From Anastrepha obliqua (lineage: Eukaryota > Arthropoda > Insecta > Diptera > Tephritidae), in contig NC_072895.1 of the NCBI RefSeq assembly GCF_027943255.1, forward strand, positions 43,126,001-43,190,000: DNA of 64,000 nucleotides, read 5' to 3'. The notes beneath the pieces were generated by a model. That model worked only from the letters and a program-made list of their open reading frames with translations, made no database searches and was not told the origin of the DNA. How positions within the stretch are numbered: the stretch's first letter is position 1; every line of letters begins with the position of its first letter. The translations under genes were made by a program, and so were the position numbers. Positions 43,976-56,089 of the stretch are shown in pieces.

Positions 43976-44808
43976 GGTGCGCAACTAAGTTCTCGCTGTT
44001 TTTTGAAGAAAATAGAAATTTATTCTGAAAATATGGTTACAAGTGAATCATTGAAAGTGTTGCCCATCGCTGGCTACTACTTCTTCCTATCTTTCTGGTA
44101 GAACTCGTAAACCGTCGCGGTAAAACTGACTTTCTCTTTTTTTGGATCGCTGTAATGAATCCATTTTCCATCACCTGTCACGATGCTATGAAGAAAACCC
44201 TTCCTTTTTTGCCGCTGGAGCAGTTGTTCACAGGCGAAAAAACGACGTTCAACATCCCTTGGTTTTAACTCATAAGGAGCCCAGGTCTCCTGTTTCAGAA
44301 TCATTTCCAAAGCATGAAACAGCTTGGAAATGGATTGGCGGGGAAATCCTAATACTGAAGCAAGCTCAACTTGCGTTTGACACGGAACTTCATTGAGCAA
44401 TGCTTCCAATTTAGCGTCTTCGAAGGATTTCGGCCTTCTTCACGCGGACGGTCGTCAACATTAAAATCGCCGTTTTTGAAGCGACGGAACCAATCCCGGC
44501 ACGTTGTTTCACTTAAATCAGCATCTCCATTAACTTTTTGCAGCTCTCAATGCGCTTCAGCCGCCGTTTTTTTCGAGTGAAAGAGGAAAATCAACACTTC
44601 CCGCAAACGACGATTATTCGGCACAAAATCATACATTTTTACAAAACCAAAAGTATATGATACCAAAACAAAATCACTAATGTGTCGAAGCAGTTTGTTT
44701 ACCAAATGTCTAAGTTTGGTTTATGACGTTTAGGTTATGTTAGAATCGACTAGCACACATTGCTGGCGGCATCTATTGACAAACAGCGGGAACTTAGTTG
44801 CTCACCGA
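43976..44808 (-). mobile_element. Deleted mariner (mellifera-like) with inverted ends
   Basis: Inverted ends GCAACTAAGTTCTCGCTGTT (left) and complement GCAACTAAGTTCCCGCTGTT (right), with TA close outside. The transposase reads from about 44637 (MYDFVPNNRRLREVLIF) with a TGA in the HTH region, a one-base slip at about 44420, then a long frame (44409 down to 44077): EALLNEVPCQTQVELAS, APYELKPRDVERR and SIVTGDGKWIHYSDPKKEK. The first Asp is present (GDGKW). The rest of the catalytic domain is deleted and replaced by a short tail. Confidence 0.85.
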
Positions 44809-44879
44809 ATACTTAAAAGGTAAGCTAGTTTAAAATACGGTAAACTTTGTATTTTAACACTGAACCGTCTCTCAAAAGT

Positions 44880-45400
44880 GACGCCTACTTGTCAGTAGTG
44901 AATAATTCCTTGGTGGTACCTTTTTTTATGTCATATTTGACATTTGTCAAGTAGACAGATGCAAAGTTCTGCACGATAGAACAACGCGTCAAAATTATTG
45001 AAATTTATTATGAATATAGTCGATCTGTAAGAACAAAATATTGTAAAATTCGTGATTTTTGGTTGAAATAATCGTTCGTCTCAATCGTTAATTCAAAGGT
45101 TGGTGAAAAAATTTCAAGACTCTTTTTGGTACTGCCGAGGATAGAAGAAAGACTAATACTATATACTAAAAACTAGACGTATTGTTGAGAATATTGCTGC
45201 TGAAGAGCAAAGTGTTGCTGAAGCACCTTCAACATCGATATTTCGACATTCTCAACAATTAGGCATTCATGAGTCTACTGTTTGGGGGATTTTATCTGTA
45301 GATGCTATTTTTCACATATAATTCTTAAAAGCCGCATTTTGTATAAAAAATAGTGAAACCAGAACGAATCTAAATTTGTACGTGCTCTATTTTAAAACAA
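44880..45400 (+). pseudogene. Rosa-like mariner, N-terminal fragment
   Basis: TIEQRVKIIEIYYEYSRSVR, a frame break, then LVKKFQD-like and frame-slipped SVAEAPSTS and RHSQQLGIHESTV pieces. These match the order of the HTH part of 78-1205 (RHRSQQLGLSYGT). The catalytic part is absent. Confidence 0.6.
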
Positions 45401-46630
45401 CATGAAGTCACGTCTTTTGAAAGACCCTTTAACAATTGTTTTCTTCAATAGAGGAATGCATAGATAATGGAAATGGAAATAATGGGATAGGAAAACTTAA
45501 ATAAGACAAAGAAGATAATTTCCATGGTCCAAATTAATAATGTCAGCTTTTTTTGTATTCAATTTCTAAGCAACTTCTTCCAATAACAAATTTATTTTAC
45601 TTAAAATTTTACTGTTTTCAACCTTTTTATTCGGAATTGTTTATTTTTGCCAAGAGCTGCAGAAATCCGCAAGCATAAAATCAAGGCCAATGCTCTTCCC
45701 AGTGAAACGATCTTCGAATGTCTTCGGTTGTGTGTTTTTCTGTGAGCTGTTGCTTGAGCGACCATGCAACTTCAAATCTAAATATTTTGAGAAAACTAGC
45801 TGCTTTAGAAAAATGGAATACAGATTCGTATTATATGACCCAAAATTGACTTTTTTTATGTACCTGGGACTTTACTAAAATTTATTGATACTAAATTCTT
45901 GGCAATCACTTTTATAAAGCTGTACAACGAATATTGGTATTTCTGTTACAGAAAACTGTAAAATCCAATTTTTGTTCCCGTGCAAATAGCGTTTTCGAGG
46001 TAAGTTTGTGTGCCCAAAAATCATATGAGTCAAATACTTACCAGCTTGTCGCGATTTCCAAATACCCGTGTTGGGTTAGTTTCGTTTTTTAGAGTTTAAC
46101 CTTTAGCCTTTATCAGCAGTTGGAGGCTCATCCTTGCTCTTGCTTGCATGTCAAGCAGCTTATATGTGTGCGTGTCGAGCGACACACGTACTTGCTTCGT
46201 GTCACACAAACTTGTTGTCGGCTTTTGCATGATTAAAATCAAAAATTTTAGATATTAGCGTCATGTAACCAAGTTCATTCAAAATAACTTTGATGAAATA
46301 ATCCAAAATGATTTTACTTTTGAGCCAAAAAGTTTACAATATTAAATTTACGCGATGGTGCAAAAGCTATCAACCGATTTTCTTCTGCTAGACTTCCATA
46401 AATAATTTAAAAAAATTAATTTGCTTATTTGAGGTAATACATTTTTATTTTTCGTGTCTCGAAACCGTTATTGCACCACAAATGATGCAAATTTAATTTA
46501 CTCAATAAAAATTCTGGCGCAAGATTTTCGAAAACTTGACAAATGTAGTTCTTGAAGGTCTCTAGCAAAAACCAGTTCGGAACTTTGGGTAAAAACCATT
46601 GCTGATTTATGAATGAATTTCGTCAAATTA
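45401..46630. other. Non-coding stretch
   Basis: No gene or element recognised. A less AT-rich patch at 46080-46230 is unassigned. Confidence 0.45.
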
Positions 46631-47258
46631 GGTACATACATTCTGTCAAAAAAGTACCGGGAATTGTTCAATAAAATGCAAAATAATTGTTTAATCATCA
46701 AAATGTATTTGGTCGCCTTCAAAATAGGGTCCATTCGAAGCAATGCACATATGGCAATGATTAGTCCAATCATCAACGTTCCTTCTAGACGCGTTTGAAA
46801 AGATCTTCTTCAGCTCGTTCAGCGAATTCTCCTTAATGGCCCTTATCGTCTCAAAGCAGCGCCCGCGGAGTGGCAATTTAAGTTTTGGGAAAAGGATAAA
46901 GCCACTGGGGGTTAAATCTAGGGAGTACGATGGTTGTTCGATGATATTTGTCGAGTTTTTGGTCAAAAAAGTGTTCACAATATGAGCCTTGTGAGACGGT
47001 GGGTTATCATGGTGCAAGATCCATGAGTTTTCTTTCCACAAATTGGCCCATTTCCTACTCACATTCTCTCTCAAACGTTGAAAATTTAAGACAAATTCTT
47101 TGTTCGAAATTTTTATCCATAGTGAAAATCGCAGAAGACTGCTATAATTTGACTGCTATAATTAAATGCTAAAAACAAGGTAATTAACAGATCACGGCCA
47201 AACGCACGCTTTTTAAATGAGCAACTCCCGACATTTTTTGGACAGAATGTATGTACAT
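46631..47258 (-). mobile_element. Deleted mariner with long inverted ends
   Basis: Ends share GTACATACATTCTGTC followed by an A-run and a CGGGA core (left 46632; right, complemented, about 47256). TA lies at 46629-46630 and 47259-47260. About 630 bp remain of an expected 1.3 kb. Confidence 0.85.
46647..47074 (-). pseudogene. Mariner transposase C-terminal third
   Basis: The kept part starts RENVSRKWANLWKENSWILH and holds the second Asp (HHDNPPSHKAH). The third-Asp motif is altered to SYSLDLTPSGFILFPKLK (normally PYSPDLAPxDFFLF), and the C-terminus is NDWTNHCHMCI-like before GPYFEGDQIHFDD. The HTH and first Asp are deleted. Confidence 0.8.
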
Positions 47259-47312
47259 TACGTTTATTTATATGTAATTGGTCCACACATCCTTCATTAT
47301 ATGTTTCGTCAA

Positions 47313-47432
47313 TCTCCTTCTCCAATTTGTGGCGTTGCTGTTCCACAAATAGAGCGCCCTACAGTTTTATACCGCTTTCGAATAGCAGATGATTTTTTAG
47401 GGGAAGATTTTTCATGGTAGAAATACACTCAG
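47313..47432 (-). mobile_element. SINE fragment (minus)
   Basis: Middle of the SINE body in reverse: CAATTTGTGGCGTTGCTGTT, CCACAAATAGAGCGCCCTAC, then TTTTTCATGGTAGAAATACA. Head and tail are lost. Confidence 0.7.
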
Positions 47433-48212
47433 AGACTTTCCACTATTTGCTAAGCGGAAAAGCCAATTTCATTAAAATCCAATCGTTAAATAGGAAGATT
47501 TCTTTTGCGCCGCGTCATAGTTAATTCAAATGCACTATGTATTTTAAGTTAGAAAACTTTTAATAAATCAGTTAACCATTTAAATAACATTTTCTTTCTC
47601 ATTTTCATACCAAACGTGGACCTTTTTTAATAAAAATGTATATGTATACTTGAGAGCATATCGATTTAACACTAAACTATGATAAACACGATGACTTTTG
47701 CCCAGTCCTAGGATATACATAGAGTAGTTATAATATTAAATTTAATATACGAATTTCAACACTTAACATTTTCACATATTAAAAATTATTGTAGAATTTT
47801 ACCAATCTATATATAATAATTTACTACTTGAATAGATATGTATAGTATGTATTAAGAATTATGTACTGGAAACTCAAGCTAAATTGATTTAACAACAAAT
47901 GTATTGTATTCAAATAAGTTCTGTGTATTTCTTTGAACGACATTGCAACTAAATATTTAGAATAACACGCATAAATCGGACAGATATGTGATAGAATTAG
48001 TAAAGCTTTATAGATCATGAAAACTGAGAATTATGAGATTTAGAATTTTTTTCAAATAAATTAAATAAATGCCAAAAAACCTAAGGGAGCTGAAGCAAAC
48101 ACGAAAAAAAGGTAACTTTACCAGATTTTACACTAAAACTATTAAAATCGCCTACTTACGCAGCAAACCTCATTCAGCTATAAAAATTATTAAATAGCTC
48201 TGCTAGATTATA
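47433..48212. other. AT-rich spacer
   Basis: No feature recognised. Confidence 0.5.
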
Positions 48213-48468
48213 GATTGGCGCTTACACCCTTTTTGGGTGTTTGGTCCAGCTCCTCCTCCTATAAGTGGCGTGCGTGTAGATGTTGTTCCTCATACGGAGG
48301 GATCTGACTCCGAACAGCAGATAATTTTCAATGCAGAAATATATTCGGAGGTTTGCTGCCGACGGGCGACCGCTGTTAGAAACAATTTTTCGTTTTTGGT
48401 GTATCATGCACGGAGATTCGAACCTACTCACTTCCTAATGGTAGTCAGGCAGACCGCTAAGTTAGATT
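48213..48468 (-). mobile_element. SINE with tRNA-like head (minus)
   Basis: From ATTGGCGCTTACACCC (3' end) through AGCTCCTCCTCCTATAAGTG, GGTTTGCTGCCGACGGGCGA and CCGCTGTTAGAAAC to the tRNA-like head, where the B-box complement GGAGATTCGAACC is clear at 48412-48424 and the A-box side is degraded near 48455. It is diverged from the 10863 copy. Confidence 0.78.
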
Positions 48469-48659
48469 GGTGGTATTTCATTGTGTTAATGAACGTATAT
48501 AATAAATTTTATACGTTCACTTGAAGGATGTACAAAACAGGCTATGAAGTGTGTTGCTAATAGCCTCAGATACAACCCGCGATATATAATACGAGGAGTT
48601 TCTTCTACGCAATAATGAAAATACAGTAAAAAAATACTGAAGATGGCTTTATTCTCTTT

Positions 48660-49655
48660 CAAAATGCGAGTATTCTCCTTGAAAGTCAATACACTTCTGC
48701 ATTCGCCTGTACTAAATTTCAAAGCACTACCAAATTTACCTTCAAAACGAGCTGTTTAAAGACTTCAACAGCTCCTTCAGGCGTTGAAATACGTTGACAT
48801 CGCATTTTATATTTGCTGTTCGGTAACAAAACGAATTCATTAGGTACCAAATCGGGTCTGTAAGGCGGATGACACATTAATTCGATCTTTTGAACGCTCA
48901 AAAACTCTCTTGTGTGAACCGATACATGAGAATTCACATTGTCTTGGTGAAGAATAATTCCTGCTTTGAAAACTTCTGGCAATCATATGGTTGTGTACCA
49001 CTCAAAATTTACTGTATTAAGTTTTTCTAGTGGCACAGTTGCAACATTATCAGATTTTTCGGCCAAAATATGTAACCATTTGCTTTGAGGTGCTTTTTCT
49101 GCGAACAACCTTTGTCGGATTAAGCTCGCCTTCGAATACCCATACTGTCGATTGCTTTTTTAATTTTCAGCTCATTTGCATATATTCAAGATTCGCCATC
49201 TGTTACGGATGAGCTTCGAAGCTCTGCGGCTGAATTTCTTCAACATTTCTTTACACGAGTCCTTTTTGGGGCAATTACCAAATTATGTGGTAAAAAACAA
49301 CAAGAAATCTTCTTGAAGACCAAATTTTAATGCAATATTGAATGTATGCTGGTTCGACTAATGCCCAAGGATGCCTCTATTTCTCAATATGTTACATGAC
49401 AATCTTGCGTTATCTATAGACGCACAGCATCGCTTGTTTGTGACAAAATAACCGTTTTTGGACGGTCTTCACGAAATTCGATCACGTTGGATCTCGTTGT
49501 ACCAGCGCTTCACAGTGATGAAGTAGTGTAGTGCTTCAACGCCAAGAGTCGAAGTTAGTTGATCAATGTACTCTTGTTTCGATAATCCACGTCGAAAATC
49601 GTAATAAACCAACGCACGAAAATTTTCACGAGTTAACTTAAGATAATGCATTTTT
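48660..49655 (-). pseudogene. Mariner-like transposase, both ends kept, middle lost
   Basis: Minus strand. The N-terminal part at 49655-49469 reads HYLKLTRENFRALVYYDFRR, GLSKQEYIDQLTSTLG and VKRWYNEIQRDRIS. After about 500 bp of scrambled sequence the core returns at 48982-48719: GIILHQDNVNSHVSVHTREF (second Asp), HPPYRPDLVPNEFVLLPNSK (third Asp) and EGAVEVFKQLVLKV. It is broken and inactive. The upstream extension of the open frame to 49846 is probably chance. Confidence 0.75.
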
Positions 49656-49669
49656 AACTCACTCAAAAA

Positions 49670-50193
49670 AGAATAAGTAAAGCTAGTAAGTGAACACGTT
49701 TTATGGAAGTTCATGCTAGGAACTACCAAACTTTTCGATAAAAATACCGGATTACAGCTCATTACACGTAGTGTTGCAAAGGCGCAAAATATAGAAGCCA
49801 ACACTCGTAGCACATCAAGATTTTGACTAGTTTTGACTTTTTTCATTCTTGGTTCTTAATGTTTATTCTTGTTGTTTTAAATAGTTTAACTCTTTAACAA
49901 AACAATTTTTAAGCTTTATACAAAAACTAAAAAATCTCTTTGCACTTTTCTAAATACAATTTTTATAACGATTATTGGTATGCAATTGTAAAGATTATTA
50001 CATTTTATTAAAATAAAAAACAAAAACAAAATACGTTCGAAGTTGCTAAAAAATCTCGTTGAGTTTTTAAAATATTTGTTGTTTTTTTGGCTTATATGCC
50101 TAAGAAAAATTTGGTGCTGTTGTTGTATAGAAAAAATGCGCAACATCGTCAGGGAAAAAAATTATAAAAAATTAGGGAGATTTTTTAACTACT
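49670..50193. other. AT-rich spacer
   Basis: No feature recognised; A/T homopolymer runs are common. Confidence 0.5.
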
Positions 50194-50197
50194 TTAA

Positions 50198-50905
50198 GGG
50201 GTTACATGGAACCCATGTCGGGTAAAAAAAGGCCTATTTTCAATATTTTTTTTTCTATGTAAAAATTTATTTATTTAATTCAAACTTTTTTCTGTGTTAT
50301 AGATACATATTTAAAGAATAATTTCTGAAATTTTCAAAAAAAAAAAATTAAAACTCCTCCATTGTGACGTCATTTCCGGTGACCCCTCGAAAAAAAGGTG
50401 CGTCCGAGTTGTCAGCACAACTCCTGACAGACTTATCAAAAATGAAAAAATAAAAATAAGTGCTTTAGTTGAGACCATAAACTCGTGCTTGAACGAAGGA
50501 AAGAAAAAAAGTAAAAATTGGAATTTTGGCAGACATTTTTCCAAAAATATGAAAATTTCGGTCAAATTTGCTTGACTTTTTTTTTTTAAATAGTTGTAAT
50601 TGAAACAAAACAAAATCCTTCGTTCAAGCACGAGTAAATTGTATTTCGAACACCTGTGTAAAATTTCATCAAGATCGGTTGAGTAGTTTTCGAGAACATT
50701 GACAACCGACTTTGAAAACACAGTTCCGAGAAAAACGCGTTTAAAATTTTGAGTAACAATAAAAATGGCTTGGAGCGCACACCTTCCTGTATCTCCGAAT
50801 TTATTATTCGGATCGACTTGAAAATTTAGGATAATATTCCTGAGATTAATAAGCCAAAAAAAAAAATAAATCAATTTTTTGAACCAACGAAATCCATGTA
50901 ACCCC
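50198..50905. mobile_element. Non-autonomous element with TTAA-type target (copy 2)
   Basis: Inverted ends GGGGTTACATGG are perfect at 50198-50209 and, complemented, 50894-50905. They are preceded by TTAA on the left and TTAG (complement) on the right, one mismatch from a duplication. The 708-bp interior has no convincing ORF. It contains a GATCGGTTGAGTAGTTTTCG motif and a hairpin-like GAGTTGTCAGCACAACTC. Confidence 0.68.
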
Positions 50906-50909
50906 CTAA

Positions 50910-51343
50910 GCTTTTAGTTCATTAAACGAAAATTTAATAAGCTCGAAAAGAATGTACGAAAAATATTTCTAGAAATTTTAATTAAAAACTGCGGAATCTA
51001 CAAGTCAGTTGCAGTTTTTAATTAGAATTTCTGTTCGTTGAATTTTCCTAACTTTTTTGTAAAATTTTAAAATTGTATTCATATGATTTTTGTTAGACAA
51101 CGAGCTGTATTGTTATACAAAAATAATGAATATTATAACAAAACAAAGTCAAAATGTTGATGTGCTAACGTAACATTTGCGCCTTTTTATTTCATTAACA
51201 CTTGCTGATGCTCCGGTTACTCTTTACATCTTGTTTTGAACTGATGTCTTTGGTTCAATAATTCAGAAAAAAAGGCTTGACGTGGAAGTACTTTCAAATT
51301 CTGGTCTGATGACCCTATTTGTCTTGTATTTGCTTTCATCCTA
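50910..51343. other. AT-rich spacer
   Basis: No gene seen. An imperfect inverted repeat is visible around 50985-51030 (AAACTGCGG..CAGTTGCAG). Confidence 0.45.
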
Positions 51344-51355
51344 AGGCTTTTCATA

Positions 51356-51717
51356 AAAATAAAAAATAAATAATTGGCGCGTACACTTCTGTTAGGTGTT
51401 TGGCCGAGCTCCTCCTAATATTTGTGGTGTGCGTCTTGATGTTGTTCCACAAATGGAGGGACCTACAGTTTCAAGCCGACTCCGAACGGCACATATTTTT
51501 ATGAGGAGCTTTTTCATGGCAGAAATACACTCGGAGGTTTGCCATTGCCTGCCGAGGGGCGACCGCTATTAGAAAAATGTTTTTTTATTAATTTTGCCTT
51601 CACCGAGATTCGAACCAACGACCTCTCTGTGAATTCCGAATGGTAATCACGCACCAACCCATTCGGCTACGGCGGCCGCCCTGTTTTTTTTATTAAGTTT
51701 GCTTTCACCGAGATTCG
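51356..51717 (-). mobile_element. SINE with composite head and 12-bp target duplication
   Basis: A complete minus-strand SINE. The tail side starts ATTGGCGCGTACAC (51373). The tRNA-like head has B-box complement GAGATTCGAACC at about 51606 and A-box complement CCCATTCGGCTACGGCGGCC at 51659-51678. Beyond that head, 51681-51717 repeats the B-box side (TTTCACCGAGATTCG) of a second, truncated head. The whole unit is flanked by AGGCTTTTCATA at 51344-51355 and 51718-51729, so composite head and body integrated together by target-primed retrotransposition. Confidence 0.88.
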
Positions 51718-51729
51718 AGGCTTTTCATA

Positions 51730-53002
51730 GGTCAGATTAAAATTCAGCGCATCAAGAAAGCAAATTATAGTCCGACTGAATCAAAAAATAAAGCTAATTA
51801 GCTAAGAGCCATTAAAATTGCATGATTTGAGGCGCACACTTAATTAATAGATCTTCATTGGCAGATCAACAAGGCCATCGCATATTAATTTCTAATCTAT
51901 TCCTGTAACTTACTTTACTTCATAAATAAATAAAAGTATATAAGTAAAAGATGTTGAATGCCAGATATGAAAGTAATACACACAAATACAGATATACAAA
52001 TAGGTATATAGGTGCATGTATGTGCATAAAATGTGTTAAATGATTATATTTTATTGCAAGTGTAAACCTTTTTATACAGCGCTTAGAAGGAGAAAAACCT
52101 TAAAGCATGAAAACATGTCCTCTTAATTAACATATTTCTAAGTACTTACATGTGTATATATAAACTCATACGTACACATTGTAATAAGAGTAAAGCGTTA
52201 ACATCTAAGTTCTATGGTATTTCCAAACAAAATGAATACAAAATGGAATACATATGAACACTTCATTAGTGTATCGTATAAAATTTTAACTAAAAATATA
52301 AACTATAATTTTTTATTATCAAAAAAAAAGAAGAAAACAAAATTGCTAACTTAATGCAAAACTTAACTTAATATACAAATAGTTATGTAATCAACAACAC
52401 CTATAAATGTTTGAAGAAGAAAAAACTGAAAGAGAAATTTGCATAGGTTATAAATTTATGAAAAACGTAAAGTAAATATGAAAAAATGTAATAACAAATA
52501 TTTTTATAATAAGCTAATATTATGAATTTAGTTACATCTAAAAGCTAAGCAAACGAAATGAACGAATGAAATGAAATGAAAAAAAGTGGGATTGTTGAGA
52601 AATAAACTGTTGGTGATACCTGTTTACTATAAGAATGAATAACGAAAAAAGTATGTAGGAGAAAATGTAAAGGCAAGTGTTTGACATACAATAAATCGAT
52701 GAAAAACGAATAAATATATGCATAGATACAAGAATAATTTTTTTTTTTTCATATAATAATTTTGAAATGTTTGGTAAGTAAATTTCTTTTCTTCAACTAA
52801 GAAATAAAAAAAAAATGTTGTAAAAAATTTTGAATGGTTCGAATAAAAATATCAACAAAAAAGTTCTAAGATTTTTTAAGCGAGTAAATTTGTTCTCTTC
52901 TTTATTCGCTAATTCTTAATACAGAATTAAGCGATCAGAGTAATAAATTGTTGATTAATTTTAATATAAATATAATAAACAATTATTTCTTCTTTTCTAC
53001 AT
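51730..53002. other. AT-rich non-coding stretch
   Basis: No gene or element recognised; microsatellite-like ATACA runs lie near 51970-52020. Confidence 0.5.
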
Positions 53003-53006
53003 TTAA

Positions 53007-53854
53007 GGGGTTAGAGGTAGTCAGAGGCCTGAAAAAATTATGATTTTCAATAATTTTTTTTTGCAGTCAGTTACTTTATTTTACAAAAGCATTGCATAAA
53101 TGCATCATGTTTCGACTTGACTATAGCAAAATTTCAAAAACAAAAAAATTATAATTGTAAAAGTTATCGTTGTTTGTGTGGAGCCCGTTTCTCCCGAAGT
53201 CCCTTGCGGTGATCATCACACGTCTTTGGACATTCATCTAAAATCAATCGAACAAGTGAAATTAGTTTTATTAATAGACAATCTTGTATCTGACCGAAGT
53301 TTTTTGTTTTCTTTTTTTAAATTAACAATATGCCGGCCTCATGAAATATTTTGCAGATTTTCGAGGAAAAAACCGACAATTAATTATTAAAAAAAAATTT
53401 TTTAGGAAAATGCGCCCGAGTTTTTTATGTTTTTCGAAAGCACTATAAATTTTATAATTCTACCAAGTGATTTTTAAGTTACAGTTATCATCAGTTCAAA
53501 AACCATAGTTTTGAGAAAAATGCATTTAAAGTTTTGCTATCGATTTATGCAGAGTTATATGAATTATGTAATTACTTACACTGTGTCATCTATTCCTGGG
53601 CCATATAATAGTTCTTCAACCGTTACAGCAGCTTGCAAAATATCGATTTGCTGTTGCCTACGTAGCATTCTACCTTCATGCGTGTGTGCTGCTAGCTACT
53701 TGCTTTCGAACGCTCCGGAGCGCCTGAACACCCTTTGTTAATTGTTGAATAACTCGAAAAGTATTTGTCGGATTCACTTCGAATTTTTTGCAATATTTTT
53801 AAGATATTCTACTTTAAGAAAATGCAAAAAAGTCCAATTTTTTTCTGACTACCC
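53007..53854. mobile_element. Possible third TTAA-type element
   Basis: Left end GGGGTTAGAGGTAGTCAGAG after TTAA (53003-53006); right end, complemented, GGGGTAGTCAGAAAAAAATT. They match if six bases of the left end are skipped. The right flank reads ATTA rather than TTAA. Length and AT-rich, non-coding interior resemble 50198-50905 and 31212-31926. Confidence 0.5.
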
Positions 53855-53879
53855 CTAATAATATTATAGTAATTGTCTC

Positions 53880-54960
53880 TGCTGCGCACTGCTTCAACCA
53901 GCTGCCCAATAGTCCAGGAGTAAGGACTCTCTTATGTCACATGACCAAGACATTTGCTTCCTTCCGATTCCTCGTTTGCCTTCGATATGGTCATAACATA
54001 AACGAAAAATATGCGGTTTTCCGGCGCTTTATCCTTAGTTTCGTTGAGAATTGTTTGTTACTAACTGCGTCTGCGACATTTTCATCATTCGCCGATAGCA
54101 CCACATCTCAAACCCCTCTAATTTATTCATAATCGTAACCTTTAGTGCCCATGCCTCCACACTGCACAGCAAAACAGAGTAAACGTAACATTCTTTTATT
54201 GTAAAGGACATTCCTATAATTGAAGAAAGCTTCCCTCGCTGCTTCAATCCGATAGCAAATTTCTCTGTCATTTGGCTGTGTTTCGCCAAGCCAACATCCT
54301 GGGCACTTAAATCGCGATACTCCTTCGATCGGATTGTCAAATACATACATAAATGTTTGAATTGGTGATTTGTTGAGAGTTTTTCGAAACAACCATACAT
54401 TTGGTTTTTTAGGTGTTAATACTTAGGCCGTATTGCAGACTTTTTTTCTGACTTTTTTAACGGGATATTGCAGGTAACTAATTTTGTCAGTCAATATTGT
54501 GGTGTCATCGGCAAATCGTATATTATTTATTGTTTCGGCGTTGACTTTTATTATTCTTCAAATATACATTCCGAGTATAAATTGAAGAGCATTGGTGATA
54601 AAACACATCCTTGGCGAACTCCTTTCTTGTTTGGAATATAACTTGCCACATCATTTTGTAGTCCCACGTTCGCAGTTTGGCCGCAGTACAAGTTGGAAAT
54701 GGACCTTAGTTCCTTTCATGAATGTCCGTTTGTCTTAAAATGTGTACCATACCTTATCAAAAGCTTTTCCATACTCAGTGAAGCATATAAAAATATCTTT
54801 CTGGACGTCTTTGCATTTTGTTACTAGGGCTTGAAGGCTGACTGACGGCAATTGCGCCGTAATTCTGTCATCCGTAAACACCAATTTTGAATAACTCGCT
54901 GGAGTACTTCGGTCAGTATCTTGCGAATAATTTTAGTAATGTTGGATTCGGATGCCTCAA
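53880..54960 (-). pseudogene. LINE RT, second half and C-terminal domain, broken
   Basis: Minus strand. The RT active site reads NNIRFADDTTILTDKISYL (FADD) near 54500. It is preceded by RVCFITNALQFILGMYI-like sequence and followed by VWLFRKTLNKSPIQTF and CPGCWLGETQPNDREICYRI. Next come YSVLLCSVEAWALKV, FEMWCYRRMMKMS, and near 53930-53990 GKRGIGRKQMSWS. The order fits LINEs that end in WCYRRML...GRK..SWL without RNase H. At least three frame changes are present. Confidence 0.72.
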
Positions 54961-54966
54961 TTTAAA

Positions 54967-55372
54967 CTGGTATATTCACAAAGCATTTACACTTTACGCA
55001 CCTTGACAAATAAAAGTCCAGCGGTGTAATATCACACGATCTTGGTGGCCAACCCACTGGTACGAGACGACCACCAAAACGTCGACGCAGTAAACCCATT
55101 TTTTTGCAGGAAGTATGGCAAGTAGCTCCGTCTTGTTGGAACCAAATGTTGTGGAGCTCACGACCTTCATTTTCCGGCATCGAAAAGTCGTTTATCATAG
55201 CGCGATAGCGTTTGGAATTCACTGTTTCATGAAGAAATATGGGCCGATGATTCCTTCAGCCAATAGATCGCACCAAACGGTTATTTTTAATGGATATAAT
55301 GGCTGTTCTGGAATGGCTTCGAGTTGCTCTTCAATTCAAATATGGAAATTAGAATAGGCAACTTACTTAGAT
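54967..55372 (-). pseudogene. Rosa-like mariner transposase fragment
   Basis: Catalytic core on the minus strand: KRYRAMINDFSMPE, LHNIWFQQDGATCHTS (second Asp) and WPPRSCDITPLDFYLSR (third Asp). Upstream, frame-broken pieces match PLHPEKTTVWCGL and GIIGPYFF of 78-1205. N- and C-termini are absent. Confidence 0.82.
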
Positions 55373-55439
55373 TCTGTAGATCTGTTTTGGTATCACTCTG
55401 TAACACGGGAACCTCAGTGTTTATTCATCACGGAACCAT

Positions 55440-55790
55440 TTAAACGGTGTTGTGAACGTAAGGTTTTATCCCAATACCGGATAGTTCCGTAAAAGGGTCA
55501 AAATAGTATTTTCCTAACAACCGTGCTCTACTCCTAGCTAAAGCTGGCCAATTACAGAGAGGGAAGGGCTCTACTGTTTCTTCCTCTTCCTCGTCTCTAC
55601 AACTACTGCAGTATTCATGAGAAAATACTCCTAGCCTAGAAGACTGCCCACCCAAAATCCAATGAGCAGTTAGTATTCACGACAGCTCCCTCTCCTTCAA
55701 AATCAACTGAAGACAGTTAAGCCACCATCTCAGCCATTGGGTAGGAAGCATTAACTCGAAAAATGGTTCAAGCATCTCGAAGATGTATAC
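55440..55790 (-). pseudogene. LINE C-terminal domain fragment
   Basis: The minus strand reads TAHWILGGQSSRLGVFSHEY, then CSSCRDEEEEETVEPF and LARSRARLLGKYYFDPF. This is the zinc-like post-RNase H tail of an I/LOA-type LINE, with one slip where HFLCNCPAL would be expected. Confidence 0.72.
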
Positions 55791-56089
55791 AATCTCTCCG
55801 ACAGTCACTGCGCTGTAATTTTTATTGAGTCGGAAAATGAAAAAGTAAATGAGCGAATTTACTGAGCCACGATCAGACTAATATGTATGGTAAGTTCGCA
55901 GAACTGCAAATCCATTTCTGTAGATGTTCTAGATATGAGAAAGAACCATCTTGAGACTTCCTGAGCAGGTATCGCTCACATCAAAGAATGTGCTTCAGAT
56001 TTCTGAGGAACCGCCTCACACCTGATATTCGTTGGGCAGCTAATTGGGTTTGCCAAAAAATCGGGCTAATTTAGGGACATATAAGATTG

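Noticed and set aside
49656..49846. N-terminal extension of the mariner transposase
   Set aside because: The usual start of this family lies at the LTRENFRA block; the upstream open frame has no family match.
50311..50874. 187-codon minus-strand ORF
   Set aside because: AT-rich, Phe/Leu/Ile-rich chance translation inside a non-autonomous TTAA-type element; no motif.
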